A stretch of DNA of 64,000 nucleotides, from positions 1 through 64,000 of the forward strand of contig BBZO01000010.1 of NCBI GenBank assembly GCA_001304875.1. The letters run 5' to 3'. Made by a program: the position numbers and the translations under genes. How positions within the stretch are numbered: position 1 is the stretch's first letter; every line of letters begins with the position of its first letter. Shown in pieces: positions 51,245-61,624 of this stretch. Under the pieces are notes generated by a model. The model did no database searches. It saw only the letters and a program-made list of their open reading frames with translations, and was not told the DNA's origin. This stretch comes from Clostridia bacterium UC5.1-2E3. Lineage in GTDB: Bacteria; Bacillota; Clostridia; Lachnospirales; Lachnospiraceae.

Positions 51245-51688
51245 TTATAATTCCGGCTGATAATGAATCACAGGCGGATCAATTACATTGAATTTATTTA
51301 AAAAAGAAATCGTATTTTCAGTGAACTGTTCACTTTGAATATCCTCTGCCGGGAAAGCCCAAAGGCGGCCATATTCTTCACTGTATAGATGCCAATGGCT
51401 TCCCGTTATTTTTTCTCCGTCTGGATTAATATGTATATTGGACGGATTAATATGTAATTCCAGTAATAGAATACCGTTTTTTATAATTCGGGCACCCATA
51501 TTGTATTTTAAAGAATTAATTTTGCCTCTGAAAATGTTAATTGCAAAAAGATCCTGTTTTTGGTCCCCGACAACGTCAAATTCTGTAGAATCTCCTTTTG
51601 AGGGGAAATTAATTTCTGAGACCAGCGAATGTTTCAGCATATTTAGAAGTCTGTCTGCTTCTTTTTGACTTATTTTGACAGCGGCCAA
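51245..51688 (-). CDS. DUF6978-type protein
   Basis: 147 residues, intact, with a TTG start at 51688 after GGAGGAGGGAA. Sequence features HLVSEINFPSKGDS-like SLVSEINFPSKGDSTEF, FAINIFRGKINSLKYNMGAR and HWHLYSEEYGRLWAFPAEDI. I recall this as the DUF6978 partner of DUF1828/1829 proteins. The next gene starts 14 bp after its stop. Both genes use TTG starts with strong ribosome-binding sites. Confidence 0.65.
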   Translation of the reverse strand: MAAVKISQKEADRLLNMLKHSLVSEINFPSKGDSTEFDVVGDQKQDLFAINIFRGKINSLKYNMGARIIKNGILLLELHINPSNIHINPDGEKITGSHWHLYSEEYGRLWAFPAEDIQSEQFTENTISFLNKFNVIDPPVIHYQPEL

Positions 51689-51772
51689 TTATAATTCCCT
51701 CCTCCGGATATCTTTTTTAAATTATACTATAAAGAATGATTGGTGTCACGTAAAACAGAAGAGACGATTATT

Positions 51773-53034
51773 TTATCTCCCCAGCCTCCCCTTAAAATCC
51801 CCATACCCAAACTCTTTCAGACACTCCGTCCTCCCATCCTCGCGGAGCACAAAGATTCCAGGCAGCGGCATCCCGTTGAAGGTATTATTCTTGCAGGTGG
51901 TATAGATGGCCATATCCCCGAACAGCAGGAGGTCTCCCTCTGCAAGCGGCGCATGAAACCCGTAATCACCGATCACGTCCCCCGACAGGCAGGTGGGGCC
52001 GCCCAGACGGTACGTGTAGGAAGATTCCCTGGCCTCCCCGGTTTTCCCGGTCTCGTCCTCCGCGCTTTCCCCGGTTCCTCCGGCCTCCCCCGGCCCCGTA
52101 GAGCGGCGGCCGGTAGGGCATCTCCAGCACGTCCGGCATGTGGCAGGCCGCGCTGGAGTCAAGAATGGCGATTTTCGTCTCGCCGTTCTGGATCACGTCC
52201 AGCACCCGGGTGGCCAGATACCCCGCGTTCAGCGCGCAGGCCTCCCCCGGCTCCAGATATACCTGCACGTTCCAGTCGCTCTGTGCCTTCCGGATGCAGC
52301 GCTCCAGCCGCTCGATGTCGTAGCCGGGGCGGGTGATGTGGTGGCCGCCTCCGAAATTCACCCATTTCATGCGGGGGAGAACGTCGCCGAAGCGCTCCTT
52401 CACCGCCAGAAGTGTGGTCTCCAGATCGTCGGAGTCCTGCTCGCAGAGCGTGTGGAAATGGATGCCGTCCAAAAGCCGATGAGCTCCGGCGTCATTTTCT
52501 CAGCCACTGGTCGCGGGTGGTTCCCATGCGGCTGCCGGCGCGCAGGGTCGTAGATGGCGTGTCCCTCCTGGGTCGAGCACTCCGGGTTGACGCGCAGCCC
52601 CACGCTCTTTCCGGCGGCCTTTGCCGCGGGGCCGAAGCGTTCCAACTGGCGGGGGGAGTTGAACACGATATGATCCGCATAGCGCAGCAGCTCGTCGAAC
52701 TCGTCCGCCCGGTACGCGCCGCAGAACACGTGAACCTCCTTCCCCGGCATCTCCTCCGCGCCCAGTCGCGTCTCGTAGAGGCCGCTGGCCTCTGTGCCTG
52801 CCAGATAGGGCTCCAGCACGGGGTAGAGATTAAAATTTGAAAACGCCTTCTGGGCCAGCAGAATCTTACATCCGGTGCGCTTCGCCACGCCGGCCAGGAT
52901 CTCGCCGTTTTTCGTAAGGCCGCCTCGTCCAGAATGTAGCAGGGCGTAGGAAGGGCGCCGAAGAGTTCCTCCGGCGCCTTACCGTCAAGCCCGGCGAAGG
53001 GCGGGCGGGCGTCCTTAATTCCGGGCGCTCCCAT
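51773..53034 (-). CDS. nspC: Carboxynorspermidine decarboxylase (several apparent frameshifts)
   Basis: PLP-dependent alanine racemase-fold decarboxylase of about 420 residues converting carboxy(nor)spermidine to (nor)spermidine. Features: LPTPCYILDEAAL, the KILLAQKAFSNFNL lysine region, HFHTLCEQDSDDLE, NFGGGHHITRPGYD, YLEPGEACALNAGYLA, DSSAACHMPDVLEMPYRPP. Four frame changes (about 52910, 52555, 52480, 52115). A ~20-residue Gly/Glu/Thr-rich insertion follows PPLYGAGEA and comes from a short GGGGAAACC-type repeat. The start overlaps the stop of the synthase gene (TGATG), so they are coupled. Confidence 0.88.
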
Positions 53035-54293
53035 CAGTCCACCAGAGCCGGCGCATGGCTCTCGCTTCTGGGAAGTCCGTACTGATCCAGCGCATCCAGG
53101 AAGGGATCGGGATCAAACTCCTCCACGGTATAGACGCCGGGCTTGTTCCATTTGCCGGTTAAAAGCATCAGCGCGCCGCACATGGCGGGAACGCCGGTGG
53201 TGTAGCTGATGGCCTGGCTGCCCACCTCGCGGTAGCACTCCTGGTGGTCGCACACATTATAAATATAGTAGGTTTTCTCTTTTCCGTCCTTCATGCCGGT
53301 GAAAATGCAGCCAATGTTGGTCTTTCCCTTAGTACGCGGGCCCAGGCTGGCGGGATCCGGCAGGAGAGCCTTCAAAAACTTGATCGGCACGATCTGGTGG
53401 CCCTCAAACTCGATGGGGGTGGTGGAGAGCATTCTCACGTCCTCCAGACAGCGCATGTGATCCAGATAGCTCTGGCCGAAGGTCATAAAGAAGCGGATGC
53501 GCTCCACCTCCGGGAAATTCAGGGCCAGGCTTTCGATCTCCTCGTGGTGCAGCAGGTACATGTCCTTCTGGCCCACCTGGTCGAACTCATACTCCCGCTT
53601 GATGCTCATGGCGGGAATCTCGATCCAGTGCCCGTTTTCCCAGTAGCTTCCGGGCGCGGACACCTCGCGTAAGTTGACTTCGGGATTGAAGTTGGTGGCG
53701 AAAGCGTAGCCGTGGTCGCCGCCGTTGCAGTCTAAGATATCGATGGTTCTGATGGTGTCAAACTCGTGCTTTTTGGCGTAGGCGCAGTAGGCCTGGGTTA
53801 CGCCGGGGTCGAAGCCGCAGCCTAAGAGGGCAGTGAGGCCGGCCTTCTCGAACTTCTCGCGGTAGGCCCACTGCCAGCTGTAGTCGAAGTAGGCGGAAAA
53901 GCCCGCCTCCTCGCAGCGCTTCTCGTAGATGGCGCGCCACTCGGGATCGTCCGTGTCCTCCGGCTCGTAGTTGGCCGTGTCCATGTAGTTGACGCCGCAG
54001 GCTAAGCAGGCGTCCATGATGGTCAGATCCTGGTAGGGCAGGGCGATATTCATGACCAGGTCGGGGCCGTAGGCTTTGATCAGGTCGATGACCTGGTTTA
54101 CGTCGTCCGCGTCCACCTGGGCCGTGGTGATCTTCGTGGCGGTTTTGGGAGCCAGCTCGGCGGCCAGCTTGTCGCATTTGGATTTGGTGCGGCTGGCGAT
54201 GCACAGCTCCGTGAATACCTCGCTGACCTGGCAGCATTTCTGGATGGCGACGGACGCGACGCCGCCGCAGCCGATTACAAGGACTTTGCTCAT
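53034..54293 (-). CDS. Carboxynorspermidine synthase (saccharopine dehydrogenase family)
   Basis: 419 residues, intact. N-terminal Rossmann motif VLVIGCGGVASVAIQKC and saccharopine dehydrogenase-like features (ANYEPEDTDDPEWRAIYEKR, LTALLGCGFDPGVTQAYCAY). It condenses putrescine with aspartate semialdehyde using NADPH, making carboxyspermidine for NspC. AAAGAGGAGAACGAACT precedes ATG. It shows that a full polyamine gene in this region can be error-free. Confidence 0.92.
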   Translation of the reverse strand: MSKVLVIGCGGVASVAIQKCCQVSEVFTELCIASRTKSKCDKLAAELAPKTATKITTAQVDADDVNQVIDLIKAYGPDLVMNIALPYQDLTIMDACLACGVNYMDTANYEPEDTDDPEWRAIYEKRCEEAGFSAYFDYSWQWAYREKFEKAGLTALLGCGFDPGVTQAYCAYAKKHEFDTIRTIDILDCNGGDHGYAFATNFNPEVNLREVSAPGSYWENGHWIEIPAMSIKREYEFDQVGQKDMYLLHHEEIESLALNFPEVERIRFFMTFGQSYLDHMRCLEDVRMLSTTPIEFEGHQIVPIKFLKALLPDPASLGPRTKGKTNIGCIFTGMKDGKEKTYYIYNVCDHQECYREVGSQAISYTTGVPAMCGALMLLTGKWNKPGVYTVEEFDPDPFLDALDQYGLPRSESHAPALVD

Positions 54294-54349
54294 AGTTCGT
54301 TCTCCTCTTTCCTTTATTTTTACAGTTTTATCATGTTTTAGTGAAACCG

Positions 54350-55212
54350 TTATTTGCAGCCGTGCAGTGCAAGGATCAGCTCGCGCAGAACCTTGCAGGC
54401 CGTGGCCGTGGATACGCCGCTGGCGTCTAAAAGGGGGGCCAGTTCATTGACGTCCGCCGCCACCACGCGGGCGGTGCAGACCGTGCGGATGGCATCTAAA
54501 AGCCCGGTGAAGCTGACGCCTCCGGCTCCGGCGTGCCCGTGCCCGGGAAAATGGAAGGATCCAGGCAGTCTAAGTCGATGGTGAAGTAGACCGGGACATT
54601 TTTTTCGCGGAGCGCCGTCACGGTCTCCTTAAGGCCGTCAAAGCCGAAGGGGTGAAGCTCAGTGTGCTCCTTCGCGAAGCGAAATTCCTCCCGATCCCCG
54701 CTGCGGATGCAGAACTGATGGATGCGCCCGTCGCCTAACAGGTCGTGGCAGCGGCGCAGCACGCAGGCGTGGCTCAGCTTCGCGCCCAGGTAGTCGTCCC
54801 GCAGGTCGGCGTGGGCGTCGAAGTGGATGATGTGAAGCTCCGGATAGCGGCGCACGGCGGCGCGCACCGCGCCCAGCGTGACCAGATGCTCCCCGCCCAA
54901 AAGCAGCGGGAATTTGCCGTCGGTGAAAATTTCCTCTGCGCGCTCCTCGATATCCTTGAGTGCTGTCTCAGAGCTGCCGAAGCAGAGCTCCATGTCGCCG
55001 CTGTCGAACACGGCGCAGTCGGTGAGGTCCGCGTCCTGGTAGGGGCTCCAGGTCTCCAGCCCGAAGCTCTCGTGGCGCATGGCCGAAGGGCCGAAGCGTG
55101 CGCCGGGGCGGAAGCTGGTGGTGGAGTCGAAGGGGGCTCCGTAGAGCACCATGTCCGCCTCCTCATACCCGCAGTCGCAGCCGATAAAGGTCTCAATGTT
55201 TGGATTCATCAT
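54350..55212 (-). CDS. speB: Agmatinase
   Basis: About 287 residues, hydrolysing agmatine to putrescine and urea. Manganese-binding motifs of ureohydrolases: GGEHLVT, HFDAHADLRDDY and DLDCLDPS. One base lost near 54530 (TGTPE, then AGGVSFTGLLDAI) breaks the C-terminus, which ends at 54350. ATG 55212 directly follows the speE stop. Confidence 0.9.
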
Positions 55213-56066
55213 CTATTTTTCCACCTCCTGCAGCATTTCCTCCAGGAAGGCGGGCAGCCAGAACGCGCCCACGTGCAGCCTGGGGGTGTAGTACCGTGTG
55301 TGAAGATTTAAGGAACGCCATGCCTCGGCGTCCAGATCGTCGGTGGGGTGGTATTTTTTGCTGGCAAACCCGAAGAGCCAATAGCCGGCCGCGTAGGTGG
55401 GAATGTGGGCCTGGTACACGCGCTGATGGGGAAGGTGTTCACGATCCGCTTGTGGCTGCGCTTCATGGCCTCGGCGTCCTCCGAGTAGAACGGGCTTCCC
55501 TGTTGGTTGACCATGATGCCGTCCGGGCGGAGGGCGTTGTAGCAGTTGCCGTAAAATTCTCTGGTGAACAGTCCCTCCGAGGGGCCGAAGGGGTCGGTGG
55601 AGTCCACGATGATCAAATCGTAGGAGCTCTCCCGGCGGCGGATGAATTTGAGCGCGTTCTCAAAATGGATGTGCACGCGGCGGTCGTCCATCCGGCAGGC
55701 GTTGCTGGGGAGGTACGTGCGGCAGGCCTCCACCACCTGGGGATCCATCTCCACCAGGTCGATGCGCTCCACCCGGTCGTAGCGGGTCAGCTCCCGCACC
55801 ACGCCGCCGTCCCCGGCGCCGATCACCAGGATGTCGCGGATACCGGGATGCACCGCCATGGGAACATGGGTGATCATCTCGTCGTAGATAAATTCGTCCC
55901 GCTCCGTCAGCATGACGTTGCCGTCCAGCGTGAGCACCCGCCCAAATTCGGGCGTCTCGAAAATGTCAATCTGCTGGTAGTCGCTTTTTTTAGAGTAAAG
56001 ATGTCTGGTCACCCGGATGCTGTGCTTGACGTCCGGGGTGTGAAATTCGCTGAACCACATTTCCAT
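55213..56066 (-). CDS. speE: Spermidine synthase
   Basis: About 284 residues. Aminopropyltransferase signatures: LTLDGNVMLTERDEFIYDEM, VIGAGDGGVVREL (SAM-binding), DLVEMDPQVVE and IIVDSTDPFGPSEGLF. One base lost near 55420 shifts the last 65 residues (RVYQAHIPTYAAGYWLFGFA). It transfers aminopropyl from decarboxylated SAM to putrescine. No SAM decarboxylase (speD) is seen beside it. Confidence 0.92.
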
Positions 56067-56079
56067 AAGTCGGTGCCTC

Positions 56080-57540
56080 CTATTCTAATACGTTGATTCT
56101 CTTTAAGTCCGGATCCTCGGAGCCGGTCATGCTGCAGCCCTTCTCCTTGGCGTAGGTGATGTGCTCCAGGATCTCGGCGGTGATGCGCTCGCCGGGAGCC
56201 AGGATCGGGATTCCGGGCGGATAGCACATGACGAACTCGCTGCACACCCGGCCCTCGCTCTCCTCCAGCGGGAGGCTTACCTTGCTGGCATAGAATGCCT
56301 CCTGGGGGCTGGTCACGACGGTGGGATCGATGTACTCCTGGTGCAGAAGCCCCGTGCCGTCCTTCTGATAGCGGCGGCGGATCTCCGCCAGCGCGCTGAC
56401 TAACCGCTCCAGCTCCTGGGGGCGGTCGCCGATGGAGAGGTAGGCGAGAATATTTCCGATGTCGCCGAACTCGATCTGGATGTCGTACTCATCCCGCAGG
56501 ATGTCGTAGACCTCGATGCCGGCCAGGCCGATGTCCAGGGTGTGGACGCTTAATTTGGTGGTGTCAAAATCGAATACGGAGTTTCCGTTCATCAGCTCAC
56601 GGCCGAAGGCGTAGTAGCCGCCCACCGCGTTGATCTCCTGGCGGGCGTACTCGGCCATGTCGGCCACCTGGTGGAAAATCCGGCGTCCTCTGAGGGCCAG
56701 GTTGCGGCGGCTGATATCCAGGCTGGACATCAGCAAGTAGCTTCCGGATGTGGTCTGGGTTAAGTTGATCATCTGGCGCACATAACCGGCGTGGACATTG
56801 GGGCCGATGAGCAGGAGGCTGGACTGGGTTAAGCTGCCGCCGCTCTTGTGCATGGAGACCGCGGCCATGTCGGCGCCTGCGGCCATGGCGGACACCGGAA
56901 GGCCGCCTCCGAAGTAAAAATGTGTCCCGTGGGCCTCGTCGGCCAGACAGAGCATCCCGGCGGCGTGGGCCATCCGGACGATGGCGCGCAGGTCGCTGCA
57001 GATGCCGTAGTAGGTGGGGTTGTTAACCAGCACGGCCACGGCGTTCGGGTGCTCGGCGATGGCCTTGGCCACCTGCTCCCGCTCCATGCCCAGGGCGATG
57101 CCCAGCCGCTGGTCCACCTCGGGATTGACGTAGACCGGCACGGCGCCGCAGAGCACCAGCGCGTTGATGACGCTGCGGTGTACGTTGCGGGGCAGGATGA
57201 TCTCGTCCCCGCGCTTGCAGGCGGAGAGAATCATGCTCTGCACGGAGCTGGTGGTGCCGCCCACCATCAGAAAGGCGTGGGCCGCGCCGAACGCGTCTGC
57301 GGCCAGCTCCTCCGCCTCCTGGATGACGGAGACGGGATGGCAGAGGTTGTCGAGAGGTTTCATGCTGTTGACGTCCACTCCCACGCACTGCTGGCCTAAA
57401 AATGCGGTCAGCTCGGGGTTTCCGCGCCCGCGCTTGTGCCCCGGCACGTCGAAGGGCACGACGCGCATCTGGCGGAAGGTTTCCAGCGCTTCGTAAATAG
57501 GAGCCCGGCTCTGATCCAGGCGGGTATGATCCTTCTTCAT
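56080..57540 (-). CDS. speA: Arginine/lysine/ornithine decarboxylase family protein, probably arginine decarboxylase
   Basis: 486 residues, intact. Fold-type I PLP enzyme of the Orn/Lys/Arg decarboxylase short form: DVPGHKRGRGNPEL, VGGTTSSVQSMILS, ADEAHGTHFYFGG and PLP-lysine SMHKSGGSLTQSS. Arginine as substrate is inferred from the linked agmatinase. It is first in the five-gene polyamine operon (speA-speE-speB-synthase-nspC) with AGAGGAGG before ATG 57540. Confidence 0.88.
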   Translation of the reverse strand: MKKDHTRLDQSRAPIYEALETFRQMRVVPFDVPGHKRGRGNPELTAFLGQQCVGVDVNSMKPLDNLCHPVSVIQEAEELAADAFGAAHAFLMVGGTTSSVQSMILSACKRGDEIILPRNVHRSVINALVLCGAVPVYVNPEVDQRLGIALGMEREQVAKAIAEHPNAVAVLVNNPTYYGICSDLRAIVRMAHAAGMLCLADEAHGTHFYFGGGLPVSAMAAGADMAAVSMHKSGGSLTQSSLLLIGPNVHAGYVRQMINLTQTTSGSYLLMSSLDISRRNLALRGRRIFHQVADMAEYARQEINAVGGYYAFGRELMNGNSVFDFDTTKLSVHTLDIGLAGIEVYDILRDEYDIQIEFGDIGNILAYLSIGDRPQELERLVSALAEIRRRYQKDGTGLLHQEYIDPTVVTSPQEAFYASKVSLPLEESEGRVCSEFVMCYPPGIPILAPGERITAEILEHITYAKEKGCSMTGSEDPDLKRINVLE

Positions 57541-57562
57541 TCGTTAGCCTCCTCTGGTTCCA

Positions 57563-57604
57563 GCAAAATAAAAACGCAAGCTGTGCCATGTGCACAACTT
57601 GCGT
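57563..57604 (-). terminator. Terminator-like hairpin in the speA leader
   Basis: On the minus strand, ACGCAAG TTGTGC and GCACAG CTTGCGT form a two-part stem followed by TTTTATTTTG. It is only 22 bp before the speA ribosome-binding region. A terminator here would stop transcripts before the operon unless bypassed, as in attenuation. Confidence 0.7.
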
Positions 57605-57837
57605 GAATCAGCTGAATGTACGCTGCAGCCCGTGGCCTTACCTGGTTCCTGGCGGGGCAGGGCGGGCTTCCTGGGCAGGAATGCGGTAAAAGTTCAGAAC
57701 AGGACGGAATGATAAGAGTCTATATAGCAATCATACTTTTACTACTCGTATTGACCGTTTCACAAGTCTGCGCACAGGCGCATTTCGGTTATGAAGGAAC
57801 CAACTTATAAAATTTGAGCTTCTCACTCAATCAATAG

Positions 57838-57910
57838 GGCTGCCCTTGGGCGGCCAATCGGCAGTGGACCCGGCTGTCCGTATGGCCTTGACTCCGTCCG
57901 GGAGTGGTCC
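57838..57910. other. GC-rich paired segments, candidate structured RNA
   Basis: GGCTGCCC-TT-GGGCGGCC (57838-57855) and GGACCCGG...CCGGG-AGTG-GTCC (57866-57910) form two adjacent hairpins inside AT-rich surroundings. They lie about 300 bp upstream of speA. Orientation is unknown. Confidence 0.4.
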
Positions 57911-57964
57911 AGAATAATTGCTTTGAAAAGACTTCTAAAATACCCTTTCCAAATTACTTAGAGC

Positions 57965-59070
57965 TTAACACAGATGGCTGTGCGTTGTCAAGTTTCCGAC
58001 AAATTTTCTCATCCATTCCTCGATGCGCCAGGCGGGGCGGTGTGAGAGAATCCAGCCCGCAAAAAGCGCGGCGGCCCCCACTGCGGCGCCGCCAAAGAGA
58101 TGTGCGCCGATATCCAGTTCCGTGACGCTTCTCCCGGAGACGAGCTGAAAGATCCAGGCGATGAGAAACTGGAGCACGTAGAGCGTCAGAGCCGACTGTC
58201 CGGCAGCCCGAAAGGGCGACAGCGCCGGGGCCAGCCTGTGCTCAATGAGGAGAAGAAGACCCAGGAGAATCAGCGAGCCGCCGGTTCCGATCAGAAGCTC
58301 GAAGGAGGAGCCGCCCTGCGGCGCGTCGAGAAACAGCATCTGCCACTGGACGGGCTGGACATTGAGCGGCCACGCCGCGTAGGGATCGGTCTGGGGATCG
58401 CAGTAGGCCGGAAACTGCAGGAGCCACTGGGTGCAGGCCTGGTACCAGCGGGGCAGGCAGAAAACCGCGATCAGTTTGAAGGGCACGAGGAGCGCGGCCC
58501 CGGCGGCGATCATGCGCCCGGCAGCAGCGGGGTGTGAAAGATTCATTTTCCCGAGGGCCATGCCTGCGGTGAACACGGGAGCCCACGCCAGGGCGGATAG
58601 GGGGCCGCCGGCGATATCGCCAAGGAGCGCCGCGTCCCAGAACAGGCTTAAGCCCACCAGCATGAGCACAGGCTCACGAGAAATAGGAGCCCGGAGATGC
58701 AGACGAGCGTGTAGGCCGTGTAGCGCACCAGGGAGAGGGCCAGGAGAAACAGCATGGCGTAGGCCGGGAGCACGCAGGCAAACGGCCCGTTTAACAGGAT
58801 GAGGATGTAGCCGGTCAGATCGATGAAGACGGCCCGCGCCAGCATTTTCACCGGAAAATGTCCGTTGTCCCCGGCCCGGCGGGCGCGCTCAAATGACAGG
58901 GTGTAGGAAATGCCGGAACACAGAATAAAGAGAATCATGGTGTTGCCCGACACGAAGCTGTTGTACTGGTTGAGGGCGAAGTGCTGGATGAACATTCCGG
59001 CCACAGCCAGCCCCCGCGCCGCGTCCAGCGCCGCCAGGCGTCTTTCATGGGTTTGATTGGATGGTTTCAT
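57965..59070 (-). CDS. Heparan-alpha-glucosaminide N-acetyltransferase-like (DUF1624) membrane protein
   Basis: About 368 residues from ATG 59070 (AAAGGATC upstream). Begins MKPSNQTHERRLAALDAARG; the ALDxxRGxAV motif (LDAARGLAVAGMFIQHF) and about ten membrane helices fit the DUF1624/DUF418 acyltransferase group. One base lost near 58676 joins ISGLLFLV to the remainder (VLMLVGLSLFWDAAL). Substrate unknown; probably modifies an envelope glycan. Confidence 0.75.
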
Positions 59071-59311
59071 ATGAACAGATCCTTTCTTTCTTTTTTGCAG
59101 AAATTGGTGAAACGGTGTCCGCGGATGTCTGGCGGACGGGGACAGCATAGCACACGGGACGGGGTGTGTGGGGAAAATGTCCTCAAAGGCGGAGATTCTG
59201 CCCGGAACGGATGGCGGGCACGGTGGTTCAGGACATTTTTCCTCTGTTCGGGACAACGCCTTCTCAGAGATTGAAAGATCTGCTATACTGGGGCGTGAGG
59301 TGAGAAGAACT

Positions 59312-60075
59312 GTGCTTAGGATTATTGTATGTGACGACGACCGGTTCACGCTCGAGCTGTCCGCCGGGTTTATTAAGCAGGCGGCTGAGGAGAGCGGCGC
59401 GGAGGCAAAGATCGCCTGTCTCGCGGCCAGCGGGGCGGAGCTTCTCCAGTTTACGGGCCGGACAGAGGAGTCCTTTTTATATTTTCTGGATTTTGATTTC
59501 GGGAAGGCGGAGCTCAACGGCATCGACCTGGCCAGACGGATCTATCAGAACGATCCGGAGGGGAAGATCGTGTTTGTCACCAGCCACGCGGAGAAGGGCA
59601 TGGAGATTTTAAAGAGCGGAGCCAGGGCCCTGGGGTTCATCGAGAAATCGCCGAACCGCAGGACGATGGTCGGAGAGTATAAGCGGTATCTGCGGATGGC
59701 GGCGGAGCTTTCCGGAGGTGAAGAACGGCGGGAGGAGGAGACGGTCCGCCTGCCGATCGGAATCGGAGAGGAGGTCTGCATCCCGGTGGGCGAGATCACG
59801 TTTGTAGATTCGGTCAAATCGGTGGCCCACTCCATCTGCTACCACACCTTTGACGGGTCGGAGATCACGCTGAGAGATACGCTGGAGCACGCGGAGCAGA
59901 TGCTGGGGTCGGAGTTCATCCGCTGTCACCGCTCGGTGCTGGTTAACCGGGCCCACGTGATTTCTCTGAAAAACGGGGTGATCCGCTGGCCAACGGGGAT
60001 AGCGTGGTCTGCGCCATGGGCAAGCGGAGAGCGGTCATGGAACAATGCTTTCCGGGGAGAGAAGAAGATGATTGA
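59312..60075 (+). CDS. LytTR-family response regulator
   Basis: About 254 residues from GTG 59312 (AGGTGAG upstream). Receiver domain: IIVCDDDRF and YFLDFDF with phospho-Asp, VTSHAEK, GFIEKS. LytTR DNA-binding domain: ITFVDSVKSVAHSICYHTFD, RDTLEHAEQML, FIRCHRSVLVNRAHV. One C lost near 59989 gives the true end (GKRRAVMEQCFPGREEDD) at 60075, overlapping the kinase start by 8 bases. AgrA-like organisation. Confidence 0.88.
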
Positions 60076-61614
60076 TATCTGGGGCATCGGGCCAGAGATT
60101 GACAAGATGGAGCTGCTGATCGGGAGCATGGGAGAGCTTCTGCGGTATATTCTGCATTTTATTCTGGTGTATGCGGCGGCGTATCTGATCCGGCGCTTTG
60201 TGCCGGGAGCGGGGGAGAACGGCGGCCTCGGTTCTTCTGGCGCTTGTCCCGGCGGCGTTCGTGTGGATGACGGGGAGAAAATCGGAGTTTGCGTTTTCGT
60301 TTCTCTGGGCGGCGCTGCTGGCCGCGGAGGCGAGGACGCTGGGAGTCGTGTCTCTGGAAAACGTGGAGACGGCGTTTCTGTTCTCCGCCATGATGTTCCG
60401 GGAAAGCTTTTTAATTACACGTCGGCGCTTCTGGGGAATCTGTGGATGTTCTGGCTGGTGTCCGCCTCCGTCTATGCGGGGGTGAGGCTCGGGGCCGGGC
60501 GGGTGAGGGGAAATCACTTTGCCTGCTATTTCCTCTCCCTGTTTCTGTCACTCTCGGCGTACCTTTATAATCTTGCCTGCGCCGTCCTGCCCCGGTTTTC
60601 GGGGAGACAAACCAGGGGTATACGCTGGCCTTCGTGGGAACGGCTGCCGCGGCGGCGGGCGTGCTGGAGCTTATCTGCCTGGGGATCAGAGGTCGGTTCG
60701 GGGAGCCGCTTAAGCGGCTGAATCAGCTGGGAAAGAGATATGGGGAGATCGAGAGGTATTTTCCTGTCCTTTCCTTTTTAATACTGGCAGCGGTGACAGT
60801 TATTTTTCTGCCGTTCACGTTTCTGGGGCAGCAGAACGGGCTGATCATGCTGCTGATCCCATGCCTGTGTCTGGTGCTTCTGGGGTGTCAGCTTCCCTTC
60901 GTGGGGCTTTTTTACCGCGCCGCGTTTTTAAAAGATGCCGCCGCGTTCCACCGGCGGGAGAAGGACGAGATTGTCTCTTATTATCAGAGCCTGTCCGGAA
61001 ATCTGGACGAGATGCAGAAGATGCGCCACGACATGAAAAATATCTTTTTCACCATGGGAAACTATGTGGAGCGCAGCAGTGACCAGGAGATGAAGGCGTT
61101 TTTCTGGGAGAAAATTTACCCCTACGCCGAGCGCACGCTGAGACAGAATGAGCTTCTCTCCAGGCTCTGCCGGATTCCCGAGGAGACGCTGCGCGCGTTT
61201 CTCCATCTGAAGCTCTCCCAGGCGGTGGCCATGAATGTGGCGGTTGAACTGGAGGTGCAGGTCGATCTGCAGCGGTTTTTCCTGGGACTTGACATCATCG
61301 ATCTGACCCGTGTGCTCGGCATTCTGCTGGACAACGCCATGGAGGAGGCCGCCCAGGTGCCAGGGGGAGTTCTGTCCCTCCGCATTGCGGAGGACGGGGA
61401 GGGATGCTCTTACATCATAAAGAACCCGGTCACGGGGGAGACCCGCGCCCGCGGCATTCATCCGGGAATTTCCTCCAAGGGCGAGGGCCGCGGCCAGGGC
61501 CTTAAAATCGTCCGCGAAATCCTGGAGCAGTACGCCGGGGCGGCGCTCAATTCGTCCCTGCAGGGGGAGGTGTACGTCCAGAGCCTGAATATTAAAGGTC
61601 CGGGCGGCAGATAG
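60068..61614 (+). CDS. GHKL sensor histidine kinase (AgrC-like)
   Basis: About 516 residues from ATG 60068. N-terminal region with six to seven membrane helices, broken by indels near 60215, 60400 and 60610. The cytoplasmic part is intact: a phospho-His in QKMRHDMKNIFF, N-box LGILLDNAMEEA and G-box GISSKGEGRGQGLKIV. Cognate partner of the LytTR regulator by overlap. No autoinducer gene is seen next to it. Confidence 0.85.
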
Positions 61615-61624
61615 TCCTTTTTCT

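Larger units (their letters stand above)
57541..57964 (-). other. Leader region of the polyamine operon
   Basis: 424 bases with no convincing gene between the polyamine operon and the acyltransferase. On the minus strand they hold GC-rich paired segments at 57838-57910 and a terminator hairpin immediately before speA. I recognise no named riboswitch. Confidence 0.5.

Noticed and set aside
57708-57806. Short plus-strand frame MIRVYIAIILLLLVLTVSQV with a hydrophobic stretch and an export-like end
   Set aside because: No ribosome-binding site, and it lies antisense to the presumed speA leader. More likely chance in an AT-rich promoter region.
57838-57910. 6S or SRP RNA gene
   Set aside because: The hairpins do not match the conserved core sequence of either RNA.
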